In this document: positions 32,485 to 43,333 of the stretch, piece by piece
Numbering within the stretch: position 1 is the stretch's first letter
How the letters are laid out: each line of letters opens with the position of its first letter
NCBI GenBank assembly: GCA_009667805.1
Contig: CM019067.1
Span: 247,725,721 to 247,789,720, forward strand
From: Leptobrachium leishanense
Lineage: Eukaryota > Chordata > Amphibia > Anura > Megophryidae
Reading direction: 5' to 3'
DNA length: 64,000 bases
Made by a program: the position numbers and the translations under genes
The notes under the pieces: generated by a model
Seen by the model: the letters and a program-made list of their open reading frames with translations, nothing else
Databases searched by the model: none
What the model was told of the DNA's origin: nothing

Positions 32485-32940
32485 TAACCCCGTAGTGACC
32501 AGGCGGTTTTAACATTGTCTGTCCGAACGTACCCAGTGCGCTTTTTACATTTCTGCGCTGTTTGAGTTTAGGTCTAATTTTCCTCTTACTCATTTATGGA
32601 ACCCACACATATTATTTACCGTTTTTCTCGCCATTAAATGGACTTTCTAAAGCTACCATTATTTTCATCATATCATATAATTTACTATAAAAAAATATGA
32701 AATATGATGAAAAAATGGAAAAAAACCACACTTTTTCCAACTTTAATTCCCAAAATCTATAACCCCCAAAAAAAGACCCCGGCTAAATAGTTTTGAAATT
32801 TTGCCCTGAAATTAGAAATACCCAATTTTTACATGTTTTTGTTTTTTAACCCCTTCACTGCTGAGCCATTTCACCTCTGTGTGCTGAGTTCATTTTGAAC
32901 GTTTTATGCTAATCATGTTTAAACCTGATTTGAAGTCCTA
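32485..32940. repeat. Fragments related to the TTAA-flanked family
   Basis: Two starts of the type TTAACCCC occur: ttaaccccgtagtgaccagg at about 32485 and ttaaccccttcactgctgag at about 32849. The second continues like the element at 27174. No matching right ends were found. Confidence 0.45.
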
Positions 32941-33374
32941 TCTTAACATACCCCCAGACAATTTGTTTTATTTTACACCAAACCTAGTCATGACCCCCTA
33001 GCTGCCACGGATCATGAGATACAGGGATCCAAAGGAAGCCTAATGGATGCTCTGGGTAATCCATTCACTTTTCCATTGAGCCCACTCCTTATAAAATCAT
33101 TATAATCTTCAATAGCATGTAAAAGGTATATGTTAAAAAAAATGTGGGAAACCCGATCTAATACAACCATAATAATCCAGGACAAGAGAATACAGGATAA
33201 TACCAATTTATTCAGTGATTTCTAACCTTGCTGTACCAGATGTTTGTTTACAGTGATCTAAGCTTTCATATAACCTACTTAAGTGTTAAATCAGTAAATA
33301 TGCAGTAATGATTTGTACTAACAAAGATACATAATTCTTTTTCTTATTTTGTTTCATGGGATTGACTGTTAATC

Positions 33375-33391
33375 TCTTTTTCTTTTCCAGG
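33375..33391 (+). other. Splice acceptor upstream of the GPR141-like exon
   Basis: A polypyrimidine tract (tctctttttcttttccag) ends at 33390, and the exon then begins gtcttttctaac. An upstream 5' UTR exon is implied but not identified in this window. Confidence 0.7.
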
Positions 33392-33404
33392 TCTTTTCTA
33401 ACAT

Positions 33405-33440
33405 ATGATGCAAAATGTCAAACAATGGAACAGTGTGTGA
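33405..33440 (+). promoter_or_regulatory. Overlapping upstream ORF
   Basis: Two tandem ATGs (33405 and 33408) open an 11-codon frame that ends in TGA at 33438-33440, overlapping the receptor start in another frame. It could lower translation of the receptor (inference). Confidence 0.45.
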
Positions 33441-34308
33441 CATCCCAGAACACATTGCACATCCTATCCTCGTTACAATCTACGCTGTGGTGTTTCTCGG
33501 TGGGGTAGTGGGAATTGTCATAATGACATTCTTGCTATGTAGGACAAACACACGTTCAGTGACCATAACAGCAGTCATCAACTTATTGGCAATTCACAGT
33601 GTCTTCCTCCTCTCGATACCATTTCGGATTATATACTACCTTCATAACGAATGGGAATTTGGATTTTATTCTTGCAAGATTGTTAGCGCAACGATACATC
33701 TACATATGTATCTCTGTTTTGTATTTTACGTCATTATGCTCGGTATCAGGTTCCTTGGGTTTTTCCAACATAAGGATAAGATTGAGTTCTACAGGAAACT
33801 GCATTCAGTGGTGGCAAGTTCTGCTGTATGGATAATCATGCTGGTCATTATAATCCCCATGGTAATTTTATATGGAACAAATACTGAAGACAATGGCAAA
33901 AAATGTTTCTATTTCCAGAAGGAATTAAACCACAGTTTTGTTAGGATCGTGAACTACATCATAATTGCCGTAATGATCTTTGTGGTTATCTTCCTTCTGA
34001 CGGTGCAAATCATCATAATCGTGAAGGTTGTCAAAAATCTACCAGGTTCGGTATTGTCTCATCAGGAGTTCTGGGCTCAGCTGAAAAGCTTGTTCTTCAT
34101 TTTGGTCATGATATTTAGTTTTTTTCCTTATCATTTATTTCGGATTTATTACTTATTCCATGTAGATGAGTGCTTCTATGTCAATGAAATCTTCTTAGCT
34201 ATCACCGCTCTCAGCTGCCTAGATCTCCTTTCTTTTGCCCTGCAAACCTACTTCCACAAAATCTGCCAAACCATAACATGTCCAGTTAGATGTCCATGTA
34301 AATTATAA
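33415..34308 (+). CDS. gpr141: GPR141-like orphan G protein-coupled receptor
   Basis: A 297-residue class A receptor in one exon; human GPR141 is about the same size. Segments that I recognise as conserved in GPR141 include NTRSVTITAVINL, HSVFLLSIPFR, CKIVSATIHLHMYL, DKIEFYRKLHSVVASS and LLSHQEFWAQLK-like LSHQEFWAQLKSLFFI. Seven membrane segments fall near residues 15-42, 49-73, 85-113, 130-154, 177-205, 223-247 and 255-278. There are sequons at N4 and N172, and the usual C87-C164 disulfide. The DRY position reads GIRF, and TM7 has CLDLLSF instead of NPxxY. The tail is Cys-rich. The start is the ATG at 33415, 24 bases after the acceptor. It acts at the plasma membrane; its ligand is not established, and expression in myeloid cells is known for mammals. 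Confidence 0.93.
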   Translation: MSNNGTVCDIPEHIAHPILVTIYAVVFLGGVVGIVIMTFLLCRTNTRSVTITAVINLLAIHSVFLLSIPFRIIYYLHNEWEFGFYSCKIVSATIHLHMYLCFVFYVIMLGIRFLGFFQHKDKIEFYRKLHSVVASSAVWIIMLVIIIPMVILYGTNTEDNGKKCFYFQKELNHSFVRIVNYIIIAVMIFVVIFLLTVQIIIIVKVVKNLPGSVLSHQEFWAQLKSLFFILVMIFSFFPYHLFRIYYLFHVDECFYVNEIFLAITALSCLDLLSFALQTYFHKICQTITCPVRCPCKL

Positions 34309-34533
34309 CTCATAAATATGTGTGAATTTTTTATGAACACTTTACCTTTTTTTTTCAACTTGAGGTTAGCACACTGCAAAACCTTGTGTTTTTTATTTCG
34401 GAATGTACATTTTTTTACTGTTTTAACTTATTGCATAATTATAGATTGTAATATAATTTAAATTAAAATCTACAGATTTATATCTGGTACTAATTTTGTG
34501 CTGTGGTTTTCTATTCATATAATCGATATTCAG

Positions 34534-34550
34534 AATAAACAGAAAATAAA
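34534..34550 (+). terminator. Polyadenylation signals of the receptor gene
   Basis: Two AATAAA hexamers at 34534-34539 and 34545-34550 lie about 230 bp after the stop codon. An LTR begins at 34563, so the cleavage site would fall at or inside the LTR. Confidence 0.6.
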
Positions 34551-34562
34551 TGTGCTTAATTA

Positions 34563-35781
34563 TGTAGCGCTCACTCCCAGAGGAGCCGCTGAATTTAACC
34601 TCGGGTCAGTCTCCCCGCACTAGGGAATAAATATACACCAGCACTGTTGTGGATTTTATAAGTTATATAGTTTACTGGTCTCAAATAAAGTGGCATATAT
34701 AAAGCAAGCACGGTATATGTATATATATTTTACAGGATTTCGTAATACGAGAAACGCGCAGCGGTAAAAGGAAAATTAACCCCTTCGTTGCCGGAGTGTA
34801 AGTCCCGTACAGGTTGTGTCCCAAGAAGGTGTGTATATGTGTGTATTGGTACCCGGGTACTAGATTCGACTGGCCAGTGAATGAATTCAGTGTATCTTCG
34901 ACTAGTCACGTTGGGGCCCTGTAGATTTTAAGTAAAACTGCAGCGTGCTTCGTTAAACTTTTAAACTGTGGCCTGGAAGGCCTCTCACCCATCCGCCAGA
35001 CAATCTGTTCCGCTGCCCGTTAAAGGATGTCTCTCCGCCGGATCACACTGGAACTCTGTGCTACTGGATCCGTTTCTCTTGCTTGTCCGTCTTCACAACA
35101 AGATTCACTGCCTACCGCCTGCTCTCCCTGTGGATCATTGCGGTCTCCTTACTCGGGGTCCAATCTCGAAACTCTGTGTCTGTGCAAACCTCTCAGCGGT
35201 GGATTACTAGGTCTCTGGCAAGTCACTGAATCGATCTCCAGCATCCGCAAGGCAGTGCCTGCTCTCCGGCCTGGTCACAATCGCTCACTGTCTCACGTGC
35301 GTCTTGCTCTGTTCACCCCTAGGCGCGCACTGGCTCTCCTTCATACGAGGCTGCGGATGTCCTTTGATTCTCCCCACCCACTTCCTGTTCCCGCCGCAAA
35401 GCATGCTGGAAAACGTAGTCCCATTGTGTCCAGCGTCTCTATATTGTGTTTGTCTCCCTCTGGTGGCCAAACTCGAGCAATTACAGGCAACAGACTTAAA
35501 ACAGCGCTACAATTATAATTATTATCAAATGCAACTGAGAAGATGGGATTAAGCAAGCAACTGTCTACAACGGAAAGATTGTGGGCACTATCTCTGTAGA
35601 GCGAGATCTTGCAGAGCTCATGGCCTGAAAGCGCAACCTTCTTCATTGAGTCCTAAGAGGTGATACTCAGAGCGTCACGGAATCAAAACCTTGAGAATCC
35701 CGGCGGTTATTGCTGCGTTCCGGGACAAGGTGCCGAGGTAGCGCCTGTCTTGGAATATTGCTCTAAAATGGGGACGTTACA
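34563..35781. mobile_element. Probable solo LTR of the 62229 gypsy family
   Basis: Begins tgtagcgctcactcccagag and probably ends ggggacgttaca. Its first 440 bp match 62229-62663, which is joined to a gypsy pol fragment, so an LTR identity is likely. No matching flanking duplication was found, so the right boundary is tentative. Confidence 0.6.
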
Positions 35782-35783
35782 GT

Positions 35784-36545
35784 TACGAGCATTTATAAAG
35801 TACTAACAAGTTCCGTAGTGCTGTACAGCGGGAGAGACAGAATAACAAGTATACATACACTTTACACACACCAAACAGTAGGAGAGAAGACCCTGCTTGA
35901 GAGTTTACAATCTAAGAGGAGAGGGGTGACACGCTAGATGAGGATGAATAGTATACAAGAAGTAACGGGGTGCGTGTGGGCTGTGCGGGAAGAAGGAGCA
36001 AGAGATGAACAATGGGGAATTATGGAGTGAGCGGATAGGCTTCTCCAAAGTAATGGGTTTTCAGCAATGTCTTTAAGGACTGGAGAGGCGAGGAGAGTCT
36101 GATGTTGCGGGGGAGGGAGTTCCATAGAAACGGGGCAGCTCGGGAGAAGTGGGAGTTGGGGGTTCGGGTATGAGTAGCTGATAACATCAGATCATTAGCA
36201 GAGCGAAGTGGTCAGGACGGGATATACCTGCTAATAAGGGAGGAGATGTATGCAGGGGCGCGGTTATGGAGAGCTTTGTACGTAGAGCACCAGTATTTTG
36301 ATTTGGATTCTGAAGGAAACAGGAACCCAAAGTAGAGATTGACAAAGGGGTGAGGTGTGAGAGGTGCAGGATGTGAGGTGTATGAGTCGGGCAAAAGCAT
36401 TCATAACAGACTGCAGAGGGAAAATCTGGGATCTTTAAAGACCAGAGAGAAGGAGGTTACAGTAGTCAATACGGGAGATAATAAGAGCTTGGATGAGCAT
36501 TTTAGCAGAGTCATGATTAAGAATGGGACGGGAAGTGCAAATGTA
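35784..36545 (-). pseudogene. L2/CR1-type LINE: reverse transcriptase C-terminus and 3' UTR
   Basis: On the minus strand, a frame from 36400 to 36212 reads YKALHNRAPAYISSLISRYI, then a stop where the family has Arg (TGA, a likely CpG decay). It continues in frame as PLRSAND and later AAPFLWNSLP, the usual C-terminal ending of L2/CR1 reverse transcriptases. The downstream UTR contains the complement of cttgagagtttacaatctaa and ends in the tail with tgctgtacagcgg in this orientation. The 5' part is missing. Confidence 0.75.
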
Positions 36546-37389
36546 CAGTAAAACGAGTTGCTGCTCCACTGAATAGAAAGTATGCTACCGACACTTATGA
36601 CAGCCATTAGAGTCATCAATGTTCTCTTTAATGGTAACGGCCTCAGTGGAATAGAACCCCTTGTACATGTTCATCAAATCAGTCAATCATTTTCTGATAT
36701 ATATCAAATTCTTTTTTGGGGAGTTGAACTAAGAATCTGATTATGATAAAATGGCAATGACCCCCTTAAACATTCTATGGTGGGAACATCATTAAAATAT
36801 TACAAGCTGTACATTTTTGGGATGTCTTTCTAGAAAACGGATTCCTCTGAATATAATTATTCTTACTGTTTTACGAATCATAATAAAAAATTATAATAAT
36901 TACAGGTATAATACAACTACTTACACAGAGAGGTTCCAATGCAATTTTACCAGTAAACTTAAACTAGTTATCCTAGAGCTCCACACAATGTCCAATACTG
37001 TGGGAACTCTGCCAGAAGGCGGCATAAAATCTATATTATGCACAAATTAATGCCACAATATCCTCATTACATAATTATGTATACTAAGAGCTAAAAATAT
37101 TGCAAAAGACGGTCTATATTTGTAAGTTTACTGTAAACCAAACATTTATTGATACATGTCATTGGTAATTTCATACTTAAACATGTGCGTGAGCAAACTA
37201 GTGTTTTGAGATAAAAGTAGAAAATAATGTAACTGCATAATTGTAATATTCTATTTATTTTTTTATATATACATGCTAACCCCAATGGCTTGCTGTTTTG
37301 AATACAACATATTGAGCAGCATGTGGGGCAGGGATAATTTAGCAGCCTGGCTGCTCTCCCTGCTCCCCTCAATCTGTACATGAAGGTGC
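36546..37389. other. No recognisable gene
   Basis: AT-rich DNA. Only short frames and one weak palindromic stretch were seen. Confidence 0.5.
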
Positions 37390-37890
37390 CAGGGTCAGCA
37401 GGGTGACATCAGGCACTTCAGGGAGTAGGTTTAACAGAAAGAAAGTTAACCACAGCCTGGACTTTGTGCTAACGGATTCCACTGCTGCAAAATCTGTCAG
37501 CACTAGCCAAAAACCACCCAAAATAAATCGTATACTCACCTCCTGTCCCGCGGCGAGGACCGCGGCTCCAACCACCTCCTCCATCCGGCGGGAGAAGGGA
37601 GAGACTGGGGGAATAAGTCCCCCAGTCTCCCCCTGCGGATCACTACGCCGACCTGTCGGATTTTGCGAGGCAAGATCCGGCAGGTCATGTGACCGGCGCC
37701 GTCTGCCTCAATGCCTATGGACTCCATGGAGAGGATAAGTGCGGCGGCGCTTAGCGCCCCATAACAATGCAGGCAGCTTTTAAAGCGCCTGCATTGTAAT
37801 ATCGCGCTAAAACGGGGGAGCAATAAAGAAACCTGCAGGTGCAGGTTTTTCTCCTTTGCGTCCCCATTTTAGCGTGATTTATGTAATGTA
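37390..37890. mobile_element. Family A MITE, diverged inverted copy
   Basis: Blocks such as gagagactgggggaataagt, gatccggcaggtcatgtgac, caatgcaggcagcttttaaa and ccattttagcgtga correspond in reverse order to the element at 5324-6063. Terminal repeats are eroded, so no duplication can be given. Confidence 0.6.
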
Positions 37891-38225
37891 GCCTTCTGTG
37901 TTTATTTTATCACTTATTTTATTGCAGCTGTGTCTCTTTTTTCATAAGTAAGGTCTTGTTATGTATACTACACTGCATAATGCAGAGTTTCTTGCAGGCG
38001 TTTGTTTTTTTTTCTTTACATTAACGAGGCCATAGTATGTGCCCACTATGAGCTAGGCTACTTTGTATTATATGTATTGATTTTGATGTTTCACGGCACT
38101 TGGTTCAAATGTATCATTTTCTGGTCTATGTTAGTAGTGTATCTTTCTGTTTTTTGTTACAGTGTATGGATACATTTATGTGTATCTAACTCACACAGGG
38201 AAATGTGCTGTCGTTGTGTTGAGCA

Positions 38226-39018
38226 TAGGGAAGTGCGTTTCGGGTTTCGGAAGTTTGGAATTTTCACGAAATTTCCCGATTTGTACATTCGAATTCTGCC
38301 GATTTTCCAAAAATTTTCAGATCCGGAAAACAGCAGATCCGAATTTTTTTTCGGGCCGAAACGAAAACTTTTTGGAATTTTCGAATGGAGTAGAAATGTG
38401 TAAAATCGAAATTCATTTTCGTTCAATTCGTGATTTCGGCTCCATTTCAGTAATTTCGGACATCGTATTTATATCGCTGATTCTGTAATTAAATTTTGTA
38501 TCATTCCCATCTGTATCCTTCCTGGAAAACCAGAGAAATCTCAATATATCCTTCTTGTAAAACATGAGAAATCTCAATGTATCCTTCTTGTAAAACATGA
38601 GAAATCTCAATGTATCTTTCTTGTAAAACATGAGAAATCTCAATGTATCCTTCTTGTAAAACATGAGAAATCTCAATGTATCCTTCCCGGGAAACCAGAG
38701 AAATCTCAATGTATCCTTCTTGTAAAACATGAGAAATCTCAATGGCAGAATTATCATATCGTATAATTATCGTATCGTATAATTATCGTATCGTAAAAAC
38801 CATTAGTTTACGTCAAATCGAATAGACACTTTGAAACGAGGAGAACAGACGTTCCGAAAAACACGAAAATTTCCGAAATCACGAAAAAAAAGTCGATACG
38901 AAAAGCGAACCGAAACGAACCGAACCGAAACGAAATCGGCCGAAACGAGTCGAAACGAAAATTTACAAAATCCAAACGAACCGAACCGAATCGAAAAAAA
39001 AATCGGTGCACAAGCCTA
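38226..39018. mobile_element. TTCG-rich non-autonomous hAT, copy 2
   Basis: Ends tagggaagtgcgtttcggg and atcggtgcacaagccta are flanked by a perfect 8-bp duplication GTTGAGCA (38218-38225 and 39019-39026). It is the reverse-oriented relative of 18107-18628, enlarged by a 33-bp tandem array. Confidence 0.9.
38513..38744. repeat. 33-bp tandem repeat, seven copies
   Basis: Unit begins atccttcttgtaaaacatga and ends gaaatctcaatgt. Two units carry cctgg or cccgg with 'ccagag' in place of 'catgag'. The 33-bp period is a multiple of three, which creates a spurious repetitive reading frame on the minus strand. Confidence 0.95.
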
Positions 39019-39059
39019 GTTGAGCAACGAGGACGCTCAACCTCATTCCTGGTTACAAT

Positions 39060-39145
39060 GCGTATAAATACCTGCTGTATCACACTTGGCACAGCATCTT
39101 AAGAAGAGTCCATAATAGGGCTGAAACATTGAATCTTGTGTAGGC
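39060..39145 (+). mobile_element. Decayed PLE terminal remnant with a degenerate hammerhead
   Basis: A TATA-like cgtataaatacc is followed by cttaagaagagtcc, aatagggct and gaaacattgaatc. This fits the hammerhead layout (stem II AGTCC with GGGCT, then GAAAC), but the CTGATGA core has two changes. Confidence 0.35.
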
Positions 39146-39157
39146 ACAATAAAAGAT

Positions 39158-39744
39158 TGTCACGGTCCTGGTAGAGGGGAATAGGCAAGCTGAGCCACAT
39201 AAGTAATATAATATGGGGGTTTATTATAAACAACAGCAATATGGACAGTGCAGGAACGGAGATGACTGAGGAGGCAATGCAGGGAGGAGCAAGACACAGG
39301 GAGACACTGAGGGAAAACACAACAGGAGACTTACATACAACACGAAACAGGAGGCAGAGGGCACTGGAAGCTTGGAGGCAGAGGGCACTGGAAGCTTGGA
39401 GGCAGAGGGCACTGGAGGCAGAAGGTACTGGAGACGTGGAAACAGCAGGCAATATTCGTAGTACAGTCAATGCAATATGTCGTGGCAGGCGGCTGGCAAT
39501 CGTAGTATAAATCCAAGCAATGGTCGGTACACGGGAAAGCAATATGTGGAAGGAACATGGGAACGAAGCAGGTCTCAGTGAGAAAATGGAGCACTGGATT
39601 AAGGGTGCTCCACCCTTATGAAGGGAACCACATGCCTATGATTGGCAGCACCTGATGCTAGCACACAGCTTGAGAGAGAGAACAGGAGGGTGCAGTACCA
39701 CCTTTGGCCTTTTTGCCACGGCGGCGACAGCGTGATCCATGACA
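39158..39744. mobile_element. Probable solo LTR 2 (TGTCACGG...CCATGACA)
   Basis: Inverted ends TGTCACGG and CCATGACA, 5-bp duplication AAGAT on both sides (39153-39157 and 39745-39749). It carries three copies of a 24-bp unit ggcagagggcactggaagct near 39357-39420. No internal coding region is present. Confidence 0.7.
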
Positions 39745-39749
39745 AAGAT

Positions 39750-41054
39750 TAATTCACAAGTCTCTCTGGAGTGTGCGCCTTCTTGGTGAACTATTACTTC
39801 TCAGCAGCTGATTGCACCAGAGCACTGAAAATACTTTAGATCCTGGCTTCTCGGTCCCTGGATGCTATATGTAGATGTATAAAAGAGAGTGATGGCTGTC
39901 CTCAAGTGTAAGTAAAACCAAAAATATTTAGGCTACATTTAAAAAAATAACAAACCATACCCACTAGCTCCTTTGTATTAATCCTCCATGGAAAAATATG
40001 TGTCGGTGAGAATATTAAATTAAAAACAATAGTTATTGGGGGTACTTTGAATATTGGGACAATAATCCCCACAGAGTCTGAAATACAAGCTAGTATTTAA
40101 TTTAATAAGCCTGATGATACTGTGTATCAACAAAAATAAGACTCCAAACAAACTAAATCAATGTCAGAGCACTGGGCCCTGGTAGCAGCTGCCTAAAATA
40201 CATAACAAGGATGAGGACCACTTGAGCAAACAGGTCAGCCACTGGGTTCAATATCCCACATAGCAAGCCCTGCACAGGTACGTGTCCAGTGGGACACTTA
40301 GCCAATGGGAAGGTAAACCAGCATACAGGAACCATCTCTATACTGTATATAAAAACGTTTGTGTCCGTCAGTGCAGGTGGCGGACGCAATGCGCATGTGC
40401 GACGGGGGACAGAAAAAAAATAGCTAGCACGTGCGAGTGGAATTAGAAAAAAAAAAGGATCCGTTGGAGAGGTGCGCGCAAAGAGTCCGCCATTGCCCTT
40501 CTCCAGCACCGCCTGAGCCCAGATGCATAGCGAGGGGGGGCGCCTGTCAGGAGGGGCCACCGCCAAGCAGCAAATTGGCGTCTTTCTGCCCATGTCTGTG
40601 TTCGGGACTCGGGAGCCTCTCATGCTGCTGCAGTTGCTCCTCCCCATCCTCCTGCACACAGCTTCCTGTTCACTCCATGTGCTGTGAGGAGAAGATAGAG
40701 CTGTTGTGCTGCCCCTCTGTCAGACAGACCCGATTCAGGCATTCCCCCGGGCAGCTGTCCTGAGTGCTGGGTCCTCAAAGAAGGAGGAGCACAGATGGAA
40801 TTGCAAAGAAAGGCTGAAGAGAAGGAAAAAATAATAAAAACTTATCTTTTATTTATACTGGCAAAACAAATACAAATTGGTTAAAATTATAAAATGTATT
40901 ATAGCTGCCAAGTGCACTGGAGCTCAGGTGAAAGTCCTGTTAAAAGGCATAAGCATTAGTAGCTCTGGATATTAGGCTGCTGGAAACGCAATGTTACATG
41001 CATTCAGCTCCTGATAAATATATATACAGCCTGCCCTTCCAAACCGTGCCTGCC
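39750..41054. other. No recognisable gene; GC-rich patch at 40430-40790
   Basis: AT-rich sequence surrounds a GC-rich patch with frames of 110 (+) and 168 (-) codons. Neither shows a domain I recognise, and each reads through low-complexity runs. Confidence 0.45.
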
Positions 41055-41058
41055 TTTA

Positions 41059-41904
41059 ACCCCTTGGGTGCCGGATCACGATTCGGCGCCAAAAAGCGCC
41101 GAATCGTGATCCTCTCTCGGAGCTGGCCAATATTTTGGATGTCGGCCAAGCTTCCGGGAATGCCCCCTGACGACTGGCGTCATCGTGCGTAGCACGATGA
41201 TGCCAGTCCTGGAGTTAACCCCTAGCTGTCACCAATGGTGGAGATAGGGGGTTCATTGGAACCCCCTATCTCCCGATACGTGGCAGCTAGGGGTTAATGT
41301 TTGGTATTGCTGGCTTGGCCAGAGAATGGCCTTTCCAACGATTTCAAACATGAGCATGTAAAATTTAAAACAATAAAAATAAAAATAAAAGAATATTACA
41401 AAAATTTATTTAAAAAAAATGAACAGGTTTTTTTTTTTTGATTTGTTAATGCAGCAATATTGTTCCCATTTCAATTATAATGTGAACAATGATGCTGCAC
41501 TAACGATTTTTGTATGCGGTGCGTTTCTTAAAAATAGCAACATTTTCCCCAAAACAAAATGTAACTAGTCACCATTTCTAATTTTTTTTAACAAGTGCAC
41601 ACCATAGAAAATATAACCGCAAATGCTCGCATGTTAAAAAGTGAAAAAAAAAACACTTTACACATTGTAAATTTTTGAAAACTCTAATTTTATTGCATTT
41701 TTTGTTATAATATACAGACAGGACATGACGTATACATATAATAATGATATATTATGAATCTGCCGAGTCTGCTGGAAAGAACGAAATATAATATGTCTGG
41801 GTCATATATTAAAATAAGGCTTAAAAACGCATTTAAACATGATGAGTGAAACCGGTAAAAATGAGCACAGCACAGAGGCGTGAAATGGCTCAGCAGCGAA
41901 AGGG
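41059..41904. mobile_element. TTAA-flanked non-autonomous DNA element, copy 2 (inverted)
   Basis: TTAA at 41055-41058 and 41905-41908. Reverse orientation relative to 27174-28053; shared blocks include gcagcaatattgttcccatt, aaaatataaccgcaaatg and gaaatggctcagcagcg. The left end differs and holds its own hairpin (cacgattcggcgcc with ggcgccgaatcgtg, written as inverted halves). Confidence 0.7.
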
Positions 41905-42129
41905 TTAAACCCCATTAGGAGAATAGGACATATTTTTTTTCAGTTCAGAGGAATTTTCTGAAGCCAATTTGGCGTGATTCAGCAGTTATTGGCACAATTC
42001 AGCGGTTTTCGCCAGAGGCCATTAACTGTTTCGACGACTCCATTTTCAGCAAAACACTGAATATTCACTAAATAACGAAGTCGCTGTATTTTCGGCAAAA
42101 CGGAATCACTGAAGAGAGGAAAGAGGAGC

Positions 42130-43240
42130 CCGCTCACGTGAGTTTACAATCTAAGAGGGAAAAGAGGAGCCGCTCCCATGAGTTTACAATCTAAGAGGGG
42201 AAAGAGGAACCTGATCCTGTGAATTTACAATCTAAGAGGGAAAAGAGGCACCCACTCATGTGAGTTTACAATCTATAAGGGAAAAGAGGCACCCACTCAC
42301 ATGAGTTTACAATCTAAGAGGGAAAAGAGGAGCCGCTCCCATGAGTTTACAATCTAAGGCTAGGGTCAGACGAACGCATTTTTATGTTGTCTGTGAAAAA
42401 GTGCGTTCGAACGAATGGACGCATTTTGTCACAGAATACGTGATAGTGGTCATACTATGCGCATTTTCGTCCGTGATTTTGTACGGATCATCAATAAAAC
42501 CCTTTTTGTGTCTGGACGTTATGTTGGCCGGACATTAGCAGCGTCTGATGTCTCCTAATCACGCACACACGCCGCTAGCGGACGCAGCGCACTCTGTACG
42601 TCAGTACCTGCGGTTTCACGTTCTCGAAAAAATGCGTTCATTTTCCACTTGCATTGCGCAGCCGGACTTTTGTGCGACCGTACATCGTATATTGGCCGTC
42701 ATTGCCCGTCATTTGCTGCTAGTGCGGCCGTGATTAAGTGCGGCTGCACGCGCGTTCGCACTGCCTCAGTCTGACCCTAGCCTAAGAGTGAAAAGAGGAG
42801 CCGCTCCCGTGAGTTTACAATCTAAGAGGGAAAAGAGGAGCCGCTTCCATGAGTTTACTATCTAAGAGGGAAAAGAGGAGCCGCTCCCGTGAGTTTACAA
42901 TCTAAGAGGGAAAAGAGGAGCCGCTCCCGTGAGTTTACAATCTAAGAGGGAAAAGAGGAGCCGCTCCCGTGAGTTTACAATCTAAGAGGGAAAAGAGGAG
43001 CCGCTTCCATGAGTTTACTATCTAAGAGGGAAAAGAGGAGCCGCTCCCGTGAGTTTACAATCTAAGAGGGAAAAGAGGAGCCGCTCCCGTGAGTTTACAA
43101 TCTAAGAGGGGAAAGAGGAGCCCGCTCACGTGAGTTTACAATCTAAGAGGGGAAAGAGGAGCCGCTCCCGTGAGTTTACAATCAAAGAGGGGAAAGAGGA
43201 GCTGCTCCCGTGAGTTTACAATCTAAGAGGGAAGAGGAGC
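42130..43240. repeat. Minisatellite of about 43 bp derived from LINE 3' sequence
   Basis: Unit: gagtttacaatctaagaggg then aaaagaggagccgctcccgt. The first half equals the L2-like UTR phrase gagagtttacaatctaagag at 35900-35920. About 15 units remain besides the interruption by a MITE at 42358-42782. Confidence 0.92.
42358..42782. mobile_element. Harbinger-type MITE, family C, copy 2
   Basis: Ends ggctagggtcagac and gtctgaccctagcc are perfect inverted repeats flanked by TAA (42355-42357 and 42783-42785). It sits inside a minisatellite unit, so neighbouring units show the exact empty site caatctaagag. Its interior matches the copy at 8035-8464. Confidence 0.9.
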
Positions 43241-43245
43241 CCGCT

Positions 43246-43333
43246 CTAATATATAAATGCATTTGTAATGCGCAGTCAGCTGCTCACTCGGACGGGACAG
43301 CGATGGACGCATTACAAACGCGTTTATATATAG
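43246..43333. repeat. Short imperfect palindrome at the minisatellite edge
   Basis: tatataaatgcatttgtaatgc (in part) pairs with gcattacaaacgcgtttata across about 40 bp. It may be a small foldback element. Confidence 0.6.

Noticed and set aside
34735..34765. gagaaacgcgcagcgg as another hammerhead
   Set aside because: The GAAACGCG part is present, but there is no CTGATGA or stem II before it; it is LTR sequence, repeated at 62417.
38413..38757. Minus-strand frame of repeated FYKKDTLRFLM units
   Set aside because: A 33-bp tandem array inside a non-autonomous hAT; no start context or domain.
40153..40763. Frames of 168 (-) and 110 (+) codons
   Set aside because: No recognisable domain, start context or splice sites, and they overlap each other on opposite strands in a GC-rich patch.
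42130..43240. CRISPR-like regular repeats
   Set aside because: Units are directly adjacent with no unique spacers, and the genome is eukaryotic. It is a minisatellite.
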